Shown here: positions 7,491 to 14,965 of the stretch, piece after piece
Numbering within the stretch: position 1 is the first letter of the stretch
Layout: each line of letters begins with the position of its first letter
DNA from: a virus
Length of the DNA: 58,894 nt
IMG/VR virus record: IMGVR_UViG_3300044799_000109
Span: 1 to 58,894 of that record
Direction: 5' to 3' (one strand)
The notes under the pieces: generated by a model
The model's database searches: none
What the model saw: the letters and a program-made list of their open reading frames with translations, nothing else
Told to the model about the DNA's origin: nothing
Translations under genes and position numbers: made by a program

Positions 7491-7559
7491 GGCGAACCTC
7501 CATTCGCTGTGCCACGCCCCCGGCTGTTACTAGCAGCGCGGGGGTTTCGTGCTGCCCGG
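7491..7559 (-). promoter_or_regulatory. structured 5' leader of HNH element 1
   Basis: The leader holds a hairpin (plus coordinates 7517-7544): six G-C pairs (CCCCCG/CGGGGG), a one-base bulge, four pairs (GCTG/CAGC) and a 7-base loop. The leader at 46013..46082 has the same fold with GCCG/CGGC, so one pair is changed on both sides. The bases around the ribosome binding site are nearly identical in both. On the plus strand the hairpin plus GTTTC could also act as a weak terminator. Confidence 0.6.
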
Positions 7560-7589
7560 ATTATAGCACAAAGGTTCTGGCAGCATCAA
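7560..7589 (-). promoter_or_regulatory. promoter of HNH element 1 (minus strand)
   Basis: Minus strand: -35 TTGATG (7584-7589), 18-base spacer, -10 TATAAT (7560-7565) with TGTGC before it (extended -10). Start of transcription would fall near 7553, giving a leader of about 60 bases. Confidence 0.75.
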
Positions 7590-7615
7590 ACTCTAATTCG
7601 AGCGGAGGTAAAGGC

Positions 7616-7831
7616 ATGAACGGGGGCAATGCGGCAGATCGTTTGGCCTTTTTGGACCGTGAGGCACAGTTTTGGGTGGCTGCCCTTGCGCTCGACGAGC
7701 AGGGCGCCCTCGCCTGTCGGGCCAAGTTGGACCAACTCGACGCCGAGAGGGTCGAGATCGTCCGGCACCAGGACGCCGTCCGCCACATCCTGCCGCAGAG
7801 GGCAAGGCTGGCAGAGCGGCTGGGAGTGTGA
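7616..7831 (+). CDS. small helical protein, 71 aa (intact target gene of HNH element 1)
   Basis: ATG with GGAGGTAAAGGC upstream. Two-helix charged protein; a central LDQLDAERVEIVRHQ segment may be coiled. Its first 20 residues are duplicated upstream at 6707..6772. The N-terminal codons are AT-richer than the rest of the genome (GATCGTTTGGCC). Function unknown. Confidence 0.6.
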   Translation: MNGGNAADRLAFLDREAQFWVAALALDEQGALACRAKLDQLDAERVEIVRHQDAVRHILPQRARLAERLGV

Positions 7832-7832
7832 C

Positions 7833-8036
7833 GTGGTATCCCTGACGGTCTGGTCGCGGGAAGGCCGCTCCTGGGTGATCGAGGCCCCCACCTACGGTCA
7901 GGCTTTCGACCTGGCGACCGAGGCCGGCGCTGTCCGTGCGGTCGACGGGACCGGCTGGATAGAGCGCTGGCTGTGGGGCGAGTGGGTCGGCGTCTGCCGG
8001 CAGTCTAGGTCGACAGAGCGGCGGGGAGTGAGATGA
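7833..8036 (+). CDS. hypothetical protein, 67 aa
   Basis: GTG 7833 just after the previous stop. Beta-rich sequence with SWVIEAPTYGQAFDLATEAGAV, reminiscent of small phage proteins of unknown role. Overlaps the GNAT gene by ATGA. Confidence 0.45.
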   Translation: MVSLTVWSREGRSWVIEAPTYGQAFDLATEAGAVRAVDGTGWIERWLWGEWVGVCRQSRSTERRGVR

Positions 8037-8362
8037 TCTTCGAGGCACTCTGGGCATCGGCGCAACGTGGTGAACTGATTTTGGTGGAGGGGGGCTACTG
8101 TAGATATAGGGTCAGGCGAGACGGGCAGTTGACCATCTGCGAGATCATCGTACTGCCAGCCTACCAGCATCGGGGAGTTGGGCGGACTATCATTGCCGGA
8201 TTGGGCGAGGTGGCTCGAAAGCGGAACTGCACAAGTATCTTGGCGAAGTGTCCGGCTGATCTGGCCGCCAACGGATTCTATGAGCATCTCGGATTCAGCC
8301 AGGAAGCAATTGAGCACACCCGGACTGGTCGCGCGATCAATGTCTGGAGGCTGGCGTGCTGA
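8033..8362 (+). CDS. GNAT family N-acetyltransferase
   Basis: 109 aa. Acetyl-CoA binding motif A is clear (VLPAYQHRGVGRTII, about residues 45-60), followed by ANGFYEHLGF of the C-terminal strand-helix. The family moves an acetyl group from acetyl-CoA to an amine; the target here (protein, aminosugar or small molecule) is unknown. ATGA overlap before it and overlap with the DUF6610-like gene after it. Confidence 0.8.
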   Translation: MIFEALWASAQRGELILVEGGYCRYRVRRDGQLTICEIIVLPAYQHRGVGRTIIAGLGEVARKRNCTSILAKCPADLAANGFYEHLGFSQEAIEHTRTGRAINVWRLAC

Positions 8363-9057
8363 CACTGGTCTACTGCGCCGGGGGGAACAAGCGGTTCACA
8401 GAGATAGCGATGGCCGCTGGTTTCCGTTCGGGCGTGCGCCTGCCTGATACGGTCTACTTTCCGCCCTGGTTCTGTGACCAGGACTGGCACGCGCCAAATC
8501 GAGCGGTCTACATGGCAGGACTGGCGAAGCATCGCCCGAGGATGGCCACGGTGCTTGACTGGGAGCTCGAGGAGCAATTGCCCGAGGTGCTGGACTGGGC
8601 CGAGGAAGCGGCGTCCTACTGCGAGCGGGTCGTGCTGATTCCCAAGGTCATGGGCGAGATCAGTCACCTGCCTCGGCGCATCGGTGGCGCAGACGTGGTG
8701 CTCGGGTACTCGGTACCGACCCGCTATGGCGGCACGTCTCTGCCGATCTGGGAGTGGGCTGGTTGGCCGATCCACCTGCTCGGCGGCTCGCCGCAGAGAC
8801 AGCAACAGACCTACCTTCACCTGCGACCCATCACGGAGGTCGTGTCCGCTGACGGCAACATGGCGCAGAAGTTGGCGGTAGGCCACTGTCAGTTCTGGGT
8901 GGACGGCACCGCCCACGGGGCTAACAACCGCTGGTGGCCGACGTTGGCGGAGGCAGACGGCGAACGGTGGCCGAGTGATGGACCATACGAAGCCTTCCGC
9001 CGCAGTTGCGTCAACATCAAGGCGGCCTGGGAGCGGCTGGGAGCGGCCACGCACTGA
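8356..9057 (+). CDS. DUF6610-like protein, possible DpdA/TGT-related barrel
   Basis: 233 aa, full length for the phage family I recall as DUF6610: CAGGNKRF near the start, TVLDWE, LGYSVPTRYGGT, WPIHLLGGSPQRQ and SADGNMAQKLA. This family has been linked to DpdA-type enzymes related to tRNA-guanine transglycosylase that insert deazaguanines into DNA. I see no queuosine or preQ0 genes here, so any substrate would come from the host. Family placement is from memory of motifs; the enzymatic role is inference. Confidence 0.5.
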   Translation: MLTLVYCAGGNKRFTEIAMAAGFRSGVRLPDTVYFPPWFCDQDWHAPNRAVYMAGLAKHRPRMATVLDWELEEQLPEVLDWAEEAASYCERVVLIPKVMGEISHLPRRIGGADVVLGYSVPTRYGGTSLPIWEWAGWPIHLLGGSPQRQQQTYLHLRPITEVVSADGNMAQKLAVGHCQFWVDGTAHGANNRWWPTLAEADGERWPSDGPYEAFRRSCVNIKAAWERLGAATH

Positions 9058-9070
9058 GGAGGCGACTGGG

Positions 9071-9325
9071 ATGCAATCGGCGACGCAATCCTGCCTATCC
9101 GACCCACTCTTTCTCAGCCGTCGCGAGTGTGAGGTGTTGCGTCTCGTCGCCCAGGGCTATAGCAACAAGATGATCGGGCGCGAACTCCACATCACTAACC
9201 AGACGGTCAAGAACCATCTGTGGTCAGCCTTCCGGAAGCTCCGAGTAGATGACCGCACGGGCGCAGTCATCGTCGCCATCCGGTGCGGGGAGATCGAGAT
9301 TCCGGGTATCGAGCGCGTTAGGTAG
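9071..9325 (+). CDS. LuxR-type helix-turn-helix regulator, HTH only
   Basis: 84 aa from ATG 9071 with GGAGG upstream. It is essentially one GerE/LuxR DNA-binding domain: LSRRECEVLRLVAQGYSNK, then IGRELHITNQTVKNHLW. No receiver or ligand domain is present. It sits just before the packaging genes, so control of late transcription is a reasonable guess. Confidence 0.8.
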   Translation: MQSATQSCLSDPLFLSRRECEVLRLVAQGYSNKMIGRELHITNQTVKNHLWSAFRKLRVDDRTGAVIVAIRCGEIEIPGIERVR

Positions 9326-9394
9326 AACTGATGGCCCATATCATCGCCGGCCTGCTTGCCCGATACTGAGGGCGTAAGGGCCAGCGCGTCTGGT

Positions 9395-9424
9395 CTATCG
9401 CCGTTTGCTCTATCGCCGTTTGCT
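9395..9424. repeat. 15-base tandem duplication
   Basis: CTATCGCCGTTTGCT occurs twice in direct tandem. It lies in the gap between the LuxR-type gene and the gene at 9470, a stretch otherwise holding only a 12-codon ORF (9331..9369). Confidence 0.85.
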
Positions 9425-9469
9425 CTGCGTTGGCTACGTGGCCAGCGTTGGCTCATTTCGGGAGGCAGA

Positions 9470-9739
9470 GTGCGGACGATCTTCGCCAGTGCACCGCCGC
9501 CCTTGCATCCCGGCGAGAGCATCCTCGGCTCTGCCAATATCGAAGACCTGATGACGCAGTGGGTGATCGAGGAGGGTGGGGATGTGCCAGCGTTGCCGGA
9601 CGGAGTTGTGCAGGTAGCCGAGGGGCCTATGCAGGTAGCGACTGCCCGCCGCCACGCTCCCCGAGCCCGCACCCGACGCCGGCACGACGGGCGCCTGCGC
9701 AAAGCCTGCCCTGAGCGAAGCCGAAGGGTGAGGTGCTGA
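9470..9739 (+). CDS. hypothetical protein, 89 aa
   Basis: GTG 9470 with GGGAGG five bases upstream. The acidic N-terminal part (residues 1-55) reads as a normal small protein; the C-terminus is Arg-rich and ends inside a host-type interspersed repeat (CPERSRR). The repeat probably replaced the original 3' end. It overlaps the small terminase start. Confidence 0.5.
   Translation: MRTIFASAPPPLHPGESILGSANIEDLMTQWVIEEGGDVPALPDGVVQVAEGPMQVATARRHAPRARTRRRHDGRLRKACPERSRRVRC
9704..9728. repeat. interspersed repeat with CPERSRR/LRAGFAQ signature
   Basis: GCCTGCCCTGAGCGAAGC followed by CGAAGGG. On the plus strand it encodes CPERSRR, on the minus strand LRAGFAQ. This short repeat turns up in great number in Chloroflexota and some other environmental genomes; one copy in a phage suggests DNA picked up from such a host. 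Confidence 0.6.
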
Positions 9740-10146
9740 TGGCGAGGGGTCACCCACACGATGACCAGACGAAGGCCGAAGTCATGGCGGCCCTTCTCGC
9801 CGGTCAGTCTGTCAGCGAAGTGGCCCGCCAATTCCGCCTCAGCCGTAATACCGTCAAGTCCTGGCGGGCTGCGTTGGGCATCGGTTCACCCAAGGTTGAC
9901 CAGCAAAAAGCGGAAGAGTTTGGAGACTTGATTGGTCGCTACCTCCGGGAAAACCTCACTACGCTGGCGGTTCAAGCCGAGCAGTTCCGCGACACGGCCT
10001 GGCTCAAGGCACAAGCAGCCAGTGAAGTCGCTGTGCTGCACGGCGTCCTTACAGACAAAGCCATTCGGCTTCTCGAAGCTCTCCAGTCCGGCAACGAAGA
10101 CGCGCCAACCGGCGACGCCGGCGGCACTGGCGATCCTACTCAGTGA
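9739..10146 (+). CDS. terminase small subunit
   Basis: 135 aa from ATG 9739. N-terminal helix-turn-helix (VMAALLAGQSVSEVARQF, then RLSRNTVKSW) fits DNA recognition by a small terminase; a helical oligomerisation region follows. It lies directly before the large subunit and its 3' end runs close to or into the large subunit's coding sequence. Confidence 0.7.
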   Translation: MARGHPHDDQTKAEVMAALLAGQSVSEVARQFRLSRNTVKSWRAALGIGSPKVDQQKAEEFGDLIGRYLRENLTTLAVQAEQFRDTAWLKAQAASEVAVLHGVLTDKAIRLLEALQSGNEDAPTGDAGGTGDPTQ

Positions 10147-10156
10147 GGGGCGCTGG

Positions 10157-11434
10157 ATGATGGCCCAGCATCTGGACGCATTGTCCGACGCTCTGTTGGG
10201 CACCGTGCGCCAGGGCGGACGGCTGATGGTCGAGATGCCACCGCGCCACGGCAAGAGCGAGCTCGTCTCCCACTGGCTGCCGGTCTGGTTCCTCGAACGC
10301 TGGCCGAGAAAGCGTGTCATCCTGTCTTCCTACGAGGCCGACTTCGCCGCGTCCTGGGGACGCAAGGTCCGCAATTCAATCACCGAGAACGCCGAGCGCC
10401 TGTCTGTTCGGGTTTCAGATGACAGTGCAGCGGCCTTCCGGTGGGATACTACGGTCGGGGGCGGGATGGTGACTGCTGGGGTGGGCGGTCCGATCACCGG
10501 CCGCGGTGCCGATCTGCTCATTGTGGATGACCCGGTCAAGAATGCCGAGGAGGCTGACTCGCCTACTTTCCGTGAGCGTGTGTGGGAATGGTGGCGCACC
10601 ACGGCGTACACCCGGCTCGAGCCCGGCGGCGCAGCGGTCCTGGTCATGACGCGCTGGCATCAGGACGATCTTGCCGGCCGCCTGCTGGCAGAGATGCGAC
10701 AGGGGGGCGAGCGGTGGGAGGTACTGAGCCTGCCGGCCCTTGCTGAGGGGGCCGATCCACTTGGCCGAGGTCTGGATGAACCTCTCTGGCGCGAGAGGTA
10801 CGACGCAGCGGCCTTGGCTCGCATTCGGCAGGTGATAGGTTCGCGGGCCTGGGCAAGTCTGTATCAGCAGCAGCCGCTACCCGCCGAGGGCAACCTGTTC
10901 AAGCGCCAGTGGTTCCCGATCGTGGACGCCGCACCCGCCGACTGCAAACGTGTGCGCTACTGGGACTTCGCCGCTACTGAGGCGAGGCCCGGTTCTGATC
11001 CCGACTGGACGGCAGGCGTGCTACTCGGCGTCAAGGACGGCATCTACTATGTCCAGGACGTGCGCCACCTCCGGGCATCGCCCCTCGGCGTCGAGTCGCT
11101 GGTCAAGCAGACGGCGGACCTGGATACCCGAGCCGTGCCCATCTGGATCGAGCAGGAGCCGGGCAGTTCCGGCGTCAACACCATCGACCACTACACTAGG
11201 CAGGTGCTCACCGGCTGGAACGTCCGGGGCGATCGCGTGACCGGCAACAAGCTAGAGCGGATGGGGCCACTTGCCGCGCAGGCCGAGGCGGGCAACGTCC
11301 GGCTACTCCGCGCCGCCTGGAACGGGGCGTTTCTGGACGAGGCCGAGTCTATCCCGCAGGGCCACGACGACATGCTCGACGCTACGGCGGGGGCGCTTCA
11401 GAAACTCTCGCGCCAGGGGGTGGGGTTTGGCTAG
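10157..11434 (+). CDS. terminase large subunit
   Basis: The DNA packaging motor. Walker A is MPPRHGKSEL, Walker B LLIVDDP, and the RNase H-like nuclease shows RYWDFA, IEQEPGSSG and the late Asp in DDMLDAT. 425 aa from ATG 10157. Family members begin with a stretch like TPAALAILLSEGRW, which is present in frame upstream (about 10121-10156), but no ATG, GTG or TTG lies close to it; the true start may be a rarer codon inside the small subunit gene. The TAG stop overlaps the portal start. Confidence 0.92.
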   Translation: MMAQHLDALSDALLGTVRQGGRLMVEMPPRHGKSELVSHWLPVWFLERWPRKRVILSSYEADFAASWGRKVRNSITENAERLSVRVSDDSAAAFRWDTTVGGGMVTAGVGGPITGRGADLLIVDDPVKNAEEADSPTFRERVWEWWRTTAYTRLEPGGAAVLVMTRWHQDDLAGRLLAEMRQGGERWEVLSLPALAEGADPLGRGLDEPLWRERYDAAALARIRQVIGSRAWASLYQQQPLPAEGNLFKRQWFPIVDAAPADCKRVRYWDFAATEARPGSDPDWTAGVLLGVKDGIYYVQDVRHLRASPLGVESLVKQTADLDTRAVPIWIEQEPGSSGVNTIDHYTRQVLTGWNVRGDRVTGNKLERMGPLAAQAEAGNVRLLRAAWNGAFLDEAESIPQGHDDMLDATAGALQKLSRQGVGFG

Positions 11435-12950
11435 ATCGCTAGACATCTACCGTCCGTCCCGCTGGCAGCGCCTCAAGCGGGCACTCCAGTTCTACCGTGC
11501 CGGTGATCCCCGCTGGGACACCAAGCGATCGCCGTTCATCTGGCCCGACTTCCGCACCGGACAGCCGCTCTGGCAGGTCTGCGACTACCAGAGTTACGTC
11601 GAGGAGGGGTACAACCTCAACGCCGTCATCTACTCGGCCATTCAGTACAAGGCCCGGGCAGTGCTCGGCGCTCCCCTCCGCGCCTATGCCGGCGACCCCG
11701 ATCAGCCCGAGGTGCTGCCGCCCGATCACGAACTCACCAAACTACTCACCCGCCCAAATACCTACCAGACGGGCGGCGAGTTCATGATGGTCAATACGAT
11801 TTACTTCAACATCGCCGGCGAGACGTTCGTCCACATGGACCGCCCGGCGAGGGGTGGCCTGCCCACGGCGATGCGCCCGCTCCGGCCCGATCGCGTCAAG
11901 ATCATCCCGGATGGCAATGGCGGACTTAGGGGCTATCTCTACCTGCCTGAGAATCGCTCCTGGCTGGACGGCGTGCCGCTACTCCCCCAGGACGTGATGC
12001 ACGTAAAACTGCCGAACCCGCTGGACCCGCTGGAAGGGATGGGCCACGGGCTCAGCCCGATCTCGCCCCTCGCCCAGTCGGCCGACGTCGACAATCAGGT
12101 GACCCGCTACCTCAAGACGTTCTTCGAGCGTGGCACCATGACCAACATCATCCTCAAGTTCAACGTGCCAATGGACGATGTCGAGATCGCCCGTGTGCGG
12201 GAGCGGTGGGGGAAGCAGTATGGCGGGGTCGAGTCCTGGACGAAGCCGGGCGTGCTCGACGACTCGGGCGACGTGAAGCAGCTCGGCCTGACCTTCGACC
12301 AGATGGGATTCGGCCCGATTGACGAGCGGAATGAATCCCGCCAGTTGGCACCGTTCGGCGTGCCGCCGATCCTGGTAGGGACGCGCTATGGGTTGGCTAG
12401 GTCTACCGACACCAACTACAAGAACGCCCGGGCACACTTCTGGGAAGACACCTTCCTGCCGGAGCTCCAACTCTACGAGCCGAACTTCGACTACTACCTG
12501 ACCGGCGAGGATGTCAGTCTGATCGTGCGTTTCGACACGTCCCAGGTGCCGGCCCTCCAGAAGGACATCGCCCAGCAGATCGACGGCGCCTACAAACTCT
12601 GGCAGATGGGCACGCCCGCGAACACGGCGGTCAAGGTGGTCGGCCTCCAGGTGCCAGCGATCCCCGGCGGTGACACCGGCTACCTCCCGCTTAACCTCGT
12701 GCCGGTGGGTTCGGCACCTGCCTTGCCGGCCGCTCAGACTACCACGCCGGCGACTCAGGCCGAGGAGCCAGCGCAGGACGAGGGCACAGAGGGCGAGGTC
12801 GGGGCCGAGGGCGACACGCGCAAGAGCATCATCCGTCCCTTTCGGACCCGCCCGCAAGTCGGGCCTGTCAGAGGAGGCCAAGCAACGTCTCTGGCAGGGC
12901 GTGGACAAGACGGCGACGAGCTGGGAGGCGAAGTTCAGACAGGCGGCTGA
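11427..12950 (+). CDS. portal protein
   Basis: HK97-type portal, 507 aa from a TTG start overlapping the terminase stop, behind GGGGGTGGGG. Typical features are the stem and clip region, PNPLDPLEGMGHGLSPISPL and FGVPPILVG. It forms the dodecameric vertex through which DNA passes. The last 40 codons after RKSIIRPF read poorly (Gly/Arg-rich) because the head protein frame begins there; see the next entry. Confidence 0.9.
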   Translation: MARSLDIYRPSRWQRLKRALQFYRAGDPRWDTKRSPFIWPDFRTGQPLWQVCDYQSYVEEGYNLNAVIYSAIQYKARAVLGAPLRAYAGDPDQPEVLPPDHELTKLLTRPNTYQTGGEFMMVNTIYFNIAGETFVHMDRPARGGLPTAMRPLRPDRVKIIPDGNGGLRGYLYLPENRSWLDGVPLLPQDVMHVKLPNPLDPLEGMGHGLSPISPLAQSADVDNQVTRYLKTFFERGTMTNIILKFNVPMDDVEIARVRERWGKQYGGVESWTKPGVLDDSGDVKQLGLTFDQMGFGPIDERNESRQLAPFGVPPILVGTRYGLARSTDTNYKNARAHFWEDTFLPELQLYEPNFDYYLTGEDVSLIVRFDTSQVPALQKDIAQQIDGAYKLWQMGTPANTAVKVVGLQVPAIPGGDTGYLPLNLVPVGSAPALPAAQTTTPATQAEEPAQDEGTEGEVGAEGDTRKSIIRPFRTRPQVGPVRGGQATSLAGRGQDGDELGGEVQTGG

Positions 12951-13701
12951 GACTGCCTTCGAGGCTGACAGGCGGGCGGTGCTCGCTCTCGTCTCGGAGG
13001 CCCGGGGCAAGGCGCTGGAGCGCAAGGCGTCGATAAACTGGTTGACGGTGGTACAGGACGTGACGGCCTACCTACAGGGGCAGAGCAAGGAGACCTGGCG
13101 GCAGACCTTCGTGCCGCTAATCCAAGGCGTCATCACGGACCAAGCCGTCCAGTGGGGCACGAACCTGGGGCTAGCCTTCGACGTCGAGAACTTGCTCGCC
13201 TCTCAGTGGTTCGAGGACTATACCCTCAAGTTCGCGGACCCGATCAGCCAGACGACCTCGGATGGCGTGTCCGAGGTGCTACAGCAGGGAATGCGCGAGG
13301 GCTGGTCGCACGACAGGATGAGCCAGCGGCTGGGCCAGATGTTCCAGCAGTGGGCGACGGGGAATCTCTCGGCTGAGGACTTCTCCTGGCTGGAGGCGAG
13401 GGCACCGCAGAACAGGCGGGACATCATCGCGCGCAGCGAGAGTATGCACGCGAGCAACGCGGGGTCATTTGAGCTGTTCCGAGACTACGGCGCTCAGAAG
13501 AAGGAATGGCTCGCTACTCAAGATTCGAGGGTACGGGAGGCGCACCTGTCGGCTAACGGCCAAGTGGTCCCAATGGATCAGCCGTTCCAGGTCGGAGGTT
13601 TTCATCTTATGTATCCTGGCGACAGCAGTCTGGGCGCACCACTCAGTCAGACTATCCAATGCCGTTGCGTAGTTCTCCCGGTTCTGGAGGAACAACCGTG
13701 A
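12844..13701 (+). CDS. Mu gpF-like minor head protein, probably fused to the portal by a +1 shift
   Basis: The frame from GPARKSGLSEEAKQRLW onward encodes a phage minor head protein: helical N-part, then the MuF domain with WLATQDSRVREAHLSANGQ and IQCRCVV. No ATG, GTG or TTG with a ribosome binding site is near its beginning; the first GTG is 50 bases in. In the portal frame, CCC TTT CGG (12837-12845) allows a tRNA-Phe on TTT to move +1 onto TTC with full pairing. A portal-MuF fusion, known in other phages, would result. One extra base in the assembly would look the same. Confidence 0.75.
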   Translation, partial: GPARKSGLSEEAKQRLWQGVDKTATSWEAKFRQAAETAFEADRRAVLALVSEARGKALERKASINWLTVVQDVTAYLQGQSKETWRQTFVPLIQGVITDQAVQWGTNLGLAFDVENLLASQWFEDYTLKFADPISQTTSDGVSEVLQQGMREGWSHDRMSQRLGQMFQQWATGNLSAEDFSWLEARAPQNRRDIIARSESMHASNAGSFELFRDYGAQKKEWLATQDSRVREAHLSANGQVVPMDQPFQVGGFHLMYPGDSSLGAPLSQTIQCRCVVLPVLEEQP

Positions 13702-13898
13702 CAGACTCTACCCCTCGCCTGCCCTTTGGCCGGGTGGTCTACCAGAATCTGCTGCTGCGCGTGGTCGAGGCTGACGACGGCTTCCACCTCTACGCCAGCG
13801 GGCATGTCCGGCTGTCTCGTGAAGAGGCGGGCAAGTTGGCGGAGCGTCTTGTGGGCAAGCGGGGGAAGAGGCCGGGGCCGAGCGAGGTCAAGGAGTGA
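13698..13898 (+). CDS. hypothetical protein, 66 aa
   Basis: GTGA overlap with the minor head gene. Contains VVYQNLLLRVVEADDGFHLY and a helical, basic end. Small proteins of unknown role commonly sit between minor head and protease genes. No family recognised. Confidence 0.5.
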   Translation: MTDSTPRLPFGRVVYQNLLLRVVEADDGFHLYASGHVRLSREEAGKLAERLVGKRGKRPGPSEVKE

Positions 13899-14068
13899 GC
13901 GACCTAGGCGAGTCCATCCGAAGCATGATGTCGAACCTGCCGTCGAGCGAGGGCGGTGGGTTCCTCACGTCGCAGTGGATGGGCGATTACCTGATAGCCC
14001 TGGATCGATACGAGCAGGGCCTCGCTCCGAAGCCGGAACTGCCACAGGAGATGCGGCGGACGCGCTGA
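13895..14068 (+). CDS. hypothetical protein, 57 aa
   Basis: GTGA overlap with the previous gene. Acidic and mostly helical; FLTSQWMGDYLIALDRYEQG is the most distinctive part. Unknown function. Confidence 0.5.
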   Translation: MSDLGESIRSMMSNLPSSEGGGFLTSQWMGDYLIALDRYEQGLAPKPELPQEMRRTR

Positions 14069-14080
14069 AAGCGCATCAGG

Positions 14081-14257
14081 ATGCGTGTCGCCGGTTGGCT
14101 GTATGGGTTGGGCCACGGACTCTCTGACTGGTTGGACGATGCACTGGCCGACCGGGGTCCGAGTTGGTTGGCAGAGACCGACTGGCATGCCTATGTCGCC
14201 GGCTGGGTCAGCAGACCGCTATTCTGGCTGGGCTGGTGGATCGATGTTCAGTACTGA
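14081..14257 (+). CDS. hypothetical protein, 58 aa, Trp-rich
   Basis: ATG 14081 follows a CAGG. Nine Trp in 58 residues, including WVSRPLFWLGWWIDV near the end; it may lie on a membrane surface. Overlaps the next gene. Unknown function. Confidence 0.5.
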   Translation: MRVAGWLYGLGHGLSDWLDDALADRGPSWLAETDWHAYVAGWVSRPLFWLGWWIDVQY

Positions 14258-14453
14258 CCTGGTGCTGAAGTGTGAGTGCTGTGGTCTGCCGTTCGCCAGG
14301 CTGGTCAACGGGTGTATAGTGGTCGAGAGCCGGCACCACGGCGAGAAGCATCAGAACGCGATCGCGGTGGACGAGTTGGTGAAGTTGCGCCAAGGAGGTG
14401 CGCCCGATGGCTGTGGTGTTCAGGCGGAAGCGGCTCTCAACAAGTCAGGCTGA
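14244..14453 (+). CDS. small Cys-pair protein, 69 aa
   Basis: ATG 14244 inside the previous gene. KCECCGLPF and a later Cys suggest a zinc or redox site. Ends after the start of the next gene. Unknown function. Confidence 0.5.
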   Translation: MFSTDLVLKCECCGLPFARLVNGCIVVESRHHGEKHQNAIAVDELVKLRQGGAPDGCGVQAEAALNKSG

Positions 14454-14613
14454 CTGGGAGTTGACCTTGCTGCGCCAGATCATCGCCGACATGCAGGAGT
14501 GGCGACTCGCACGGGACGTCGGATATGAGGCGGCCGAACGGGATAGGTATGACCGGATGATGGCGGGTTTGGCCGAATATCGGGCGATCCTAGCCCACAT
14601 GTACAACCGATGA
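14407..14613 (+). CDS. hypothetical protein, 68 aa, helical
   Basis: ATG behind AAGGAGGTGCGCCCG, a strong site; almost the same leader (AGGAGGTGCGCCCGA) precedes the gene at 14635, so the translation signal seems duplicated. Helical, basic N-terminus, many Arg and Met. Unknown function. Confidence 0.55.
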   Translation: MAVVFRRKRLSTSQADWELTLLRQIIADMQEWRLARDVGYEAAERDRYDRMMAGLAEYRAILAHMYNR

Positions 14614-14634
14614 TGTGCCAGGAGGTGCGCCCGA

Positions 14635-14849
14635 ATGAGCAAGCGACCGTTCGTGCTCCCTGAGTTGACGCCTGAGCAGATCGCCGAGTTGAAGCAGCGG
14701 TGGGAGGCCATGTACAGGGGACTTCCTGAGACTGAGGTCCGACTGATCGCCACTATCAGGACTGCGAATGTGCCGAGTGCCAGGCTGCTAGAATCAAAGA
14801 GGCCGAAGTAGAACGGCTCGTCAGGAGAGCGGAGACGAACCTGAAGTGA
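14635..14849 (+). pseudogene. small zinc-type protein, frameshifted
   Basis: ATG 14635 with AGGAGG reads 58 codons (LTPEQIAELKQRWEAMYRG...) to TAG at 14811. Another frame covering the last third reads DCECAECQAARIKEAEVE and ends in TGA at 14849, with no start codon of its own. Together they make a typical small protein with a CxCxxC site. An indel near 14745-14755 or a sequencing error would explain it. Confidence 0.5.
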
Positions 14850-14875
14850 CCTAGCGCCCTAGCTGCGTCAAGTAC

Positions 14876-14920
14876 GCCCGGTTTGTGGGCCTGAGTGCCC
14901 CCGAGCCGGGCTTTCGTTTG
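14876..14920 (+). terminator. rho-independent-type terminator before the capsid protease
   Basis: GCCCGG (14876-14881) pairs with CCGGGC (14906-14911), followed by TTTCGTTTGT. It separates the small-gene run from the protease-capsid transcription unit. The loop is long (24 bases), so strength is uncertain. Confidence 0.5.
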
Positions 14921-14965
14921 TCTCGGAGGTCGGGGGATGCCCTGGACGGTGGACGGAAGGAGCGC

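Noticed and set aside
6786-7619. 277-aa plus-strand frame over HNH element 1
   Set aside because: Shadow of the HNH gene; the minus-strand frame has the HNH motif, promoter, leader and ribosome site.
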